Positions 13,431-13,655 of a stretch of 13,655 bases of DNA are shown here, in pieces. Position 1 is the stretch's first letter. Every line of letters starts with the position of its first letter. Made by a program: the position numbers and the translations under genes. Source of the DNA: an uncultured Xanthobacteraceae bacterium (GTDB lineage Bacteria > Pseudomonadota > Alphaproteobacteria > Rhizobiales > Xanthobacteraceae); NCBI GenBank assembly GCA_955652925.1, contig CATPCO010000584.1:1-13655 (forward strand). Direction: 5' to 3'. Under the pieces are notes generated by a model, which did not search any database, had not been told where the DNA came from, and saw only the letters and a program-made list of their open reading frames with translations.

Positions 13431-13655
13431 ATGCGCTCGATCCACGGCAGCAAACATCGGCCCTGGCTCGCCGCACTGTTGGCGCGCAAGCCAACCAAAG
13501 TCGCTGCGATCGCACTCGCCAACAAGATCGCGAGGATGGCGTGGGCCATGATGGCCAAAGGCGAACGCTACAGGCAACCCGTCGCGCTGGCGGCGGCGTG
13601 GTAGAGATCGCGCCGAGACCCGGCGTGATGTGAAGGTTGGGAGGACGAACAGCAC
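13428..13655 (+). mobile_element. IS110-family insertion sequence remnant (3' end)
   Basis: The sequence from about 13428 encodes only the last ~57 residues of an IS110/IS116/IS902-type transposase: HRPWLAALLARKPTKVAA, ALANKIARMAWAMMAKGERY, and a stop at 13602-13604. The DEDD catalytic N-terminus and most of the C-terminal domain are absent. The 51 bp after the stop are probably the non-coding tail of the element and may reach its end. The transposase fragment is in the same frame as the upstream STAND gene, giving one open chimeric frame. It is dead as a transposase and could be moved only by an intact relative elsewhere. Confidence 0.8.
13431..13604 (+). pseudogene. Truncated IS110-family transposase, C-terminal fragment
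   Basis: About 57 codons remain of a protein that is normally 300-400 residues. The AIALANKIARMAWAMM stretch is the conserved C-terminal helix of the IS110 transposase family. An ATG at 13431 has no ribosome binding site, and the frame is continuous with the STAND fragment. It may be translated only as the tail of that broken gene. Confidence 0.75.

Noticed and set aside
12177..13604. An intact 475-residue STAND gene starting at GTG 12177
   Set aside because: The GTG lies in the middle of the TIR WQVLEY motif. TIR sequence continues upstream in the same frame to the ACTT duplication, so it is not a natural start.
10416..13655. Right attachment site (attR) within the window
   Set aside because: I looked for a second copy of the tRNA T-arm/acceptor sequence and saw none up to the end.

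Overview
The window is a stretch of high-GC chromosome that looks alphaproteobacterial, most likely Hyphomicrobiales (Rhizobiales), from protein sequence character and gene content. Evidence includes an infC-rpmI-rplT-pheS translation cluster, a GST next to queG, and uppP facing an NDUFA9-like reductase. The order or family is inferred from reading the proteins and was not checked against a database. About three quarters of the window is core chromosome. From 10.4 kb onwards it is the left end of an integrated mobile island.

Core part, left to right. Positions 1-248 are non-coding and hold a nested palindrome. A minus-strand cluster follows, read from right to left: infC (IF3, with an ATT start codon and a good Shine-Dalgarno), a terminator-like hairpin at the infC stop, a structured leader, rpmI (L35), rplT (L20), a Rieske-type oxygenase, and pheS (PheRS alpha). 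The Rieske gene is the odd member: it sits inside a translation operon and ends 8 bp before pheS. pheT is not in the first 248 bp downstream of pheS. Upstream of infC is a GT4-like glycosyltransferase on the same strand, divergent from an ABHD10-like alpha/beta hydrolase. After a 282-bp intergenic region built of nested inverted repeats come queG (epoxyqueuosine reductase, tRNA modification) and a GST-family gene. Then uppP (undecaprenyl-diphosphatase) and an NDUFA9-like NAD(P)-binding protein converge on a long imperfect hairpin. That hairpin also supplies the last codons of the reductase.

Mobile part. A tRNA-Leu (anticodon CAG) with encoded CCA and a recognisable promoter marks the insertion site. 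It is followed by three direct copies plus one inverted copy of an 11-bp motif running up to the start of a P4-type tyrosine integrase. Next is a TIR-nSTAND NTPase gene, a domain architecture known from bacterial immune and conflict proteins. It is broken twice: a 4-bp tandem duplication (ACTT ACTT) shifts the frame inside the TIR domain, and the C-terminal half, where a sensor repeat domain would be expected, is replaced in frame by the C-terminal end of an IS110-family transposase. The right end of the island, and any attR copy, lie outside the window.

I see no intact new system. The best leads are the TIR-STAND ruin with its exactly reconstructable frameshift and in-frame IS110 junction, the integrase-proximal repeat array, and the regulatory RNA signals around infC, rpmI and rplT.
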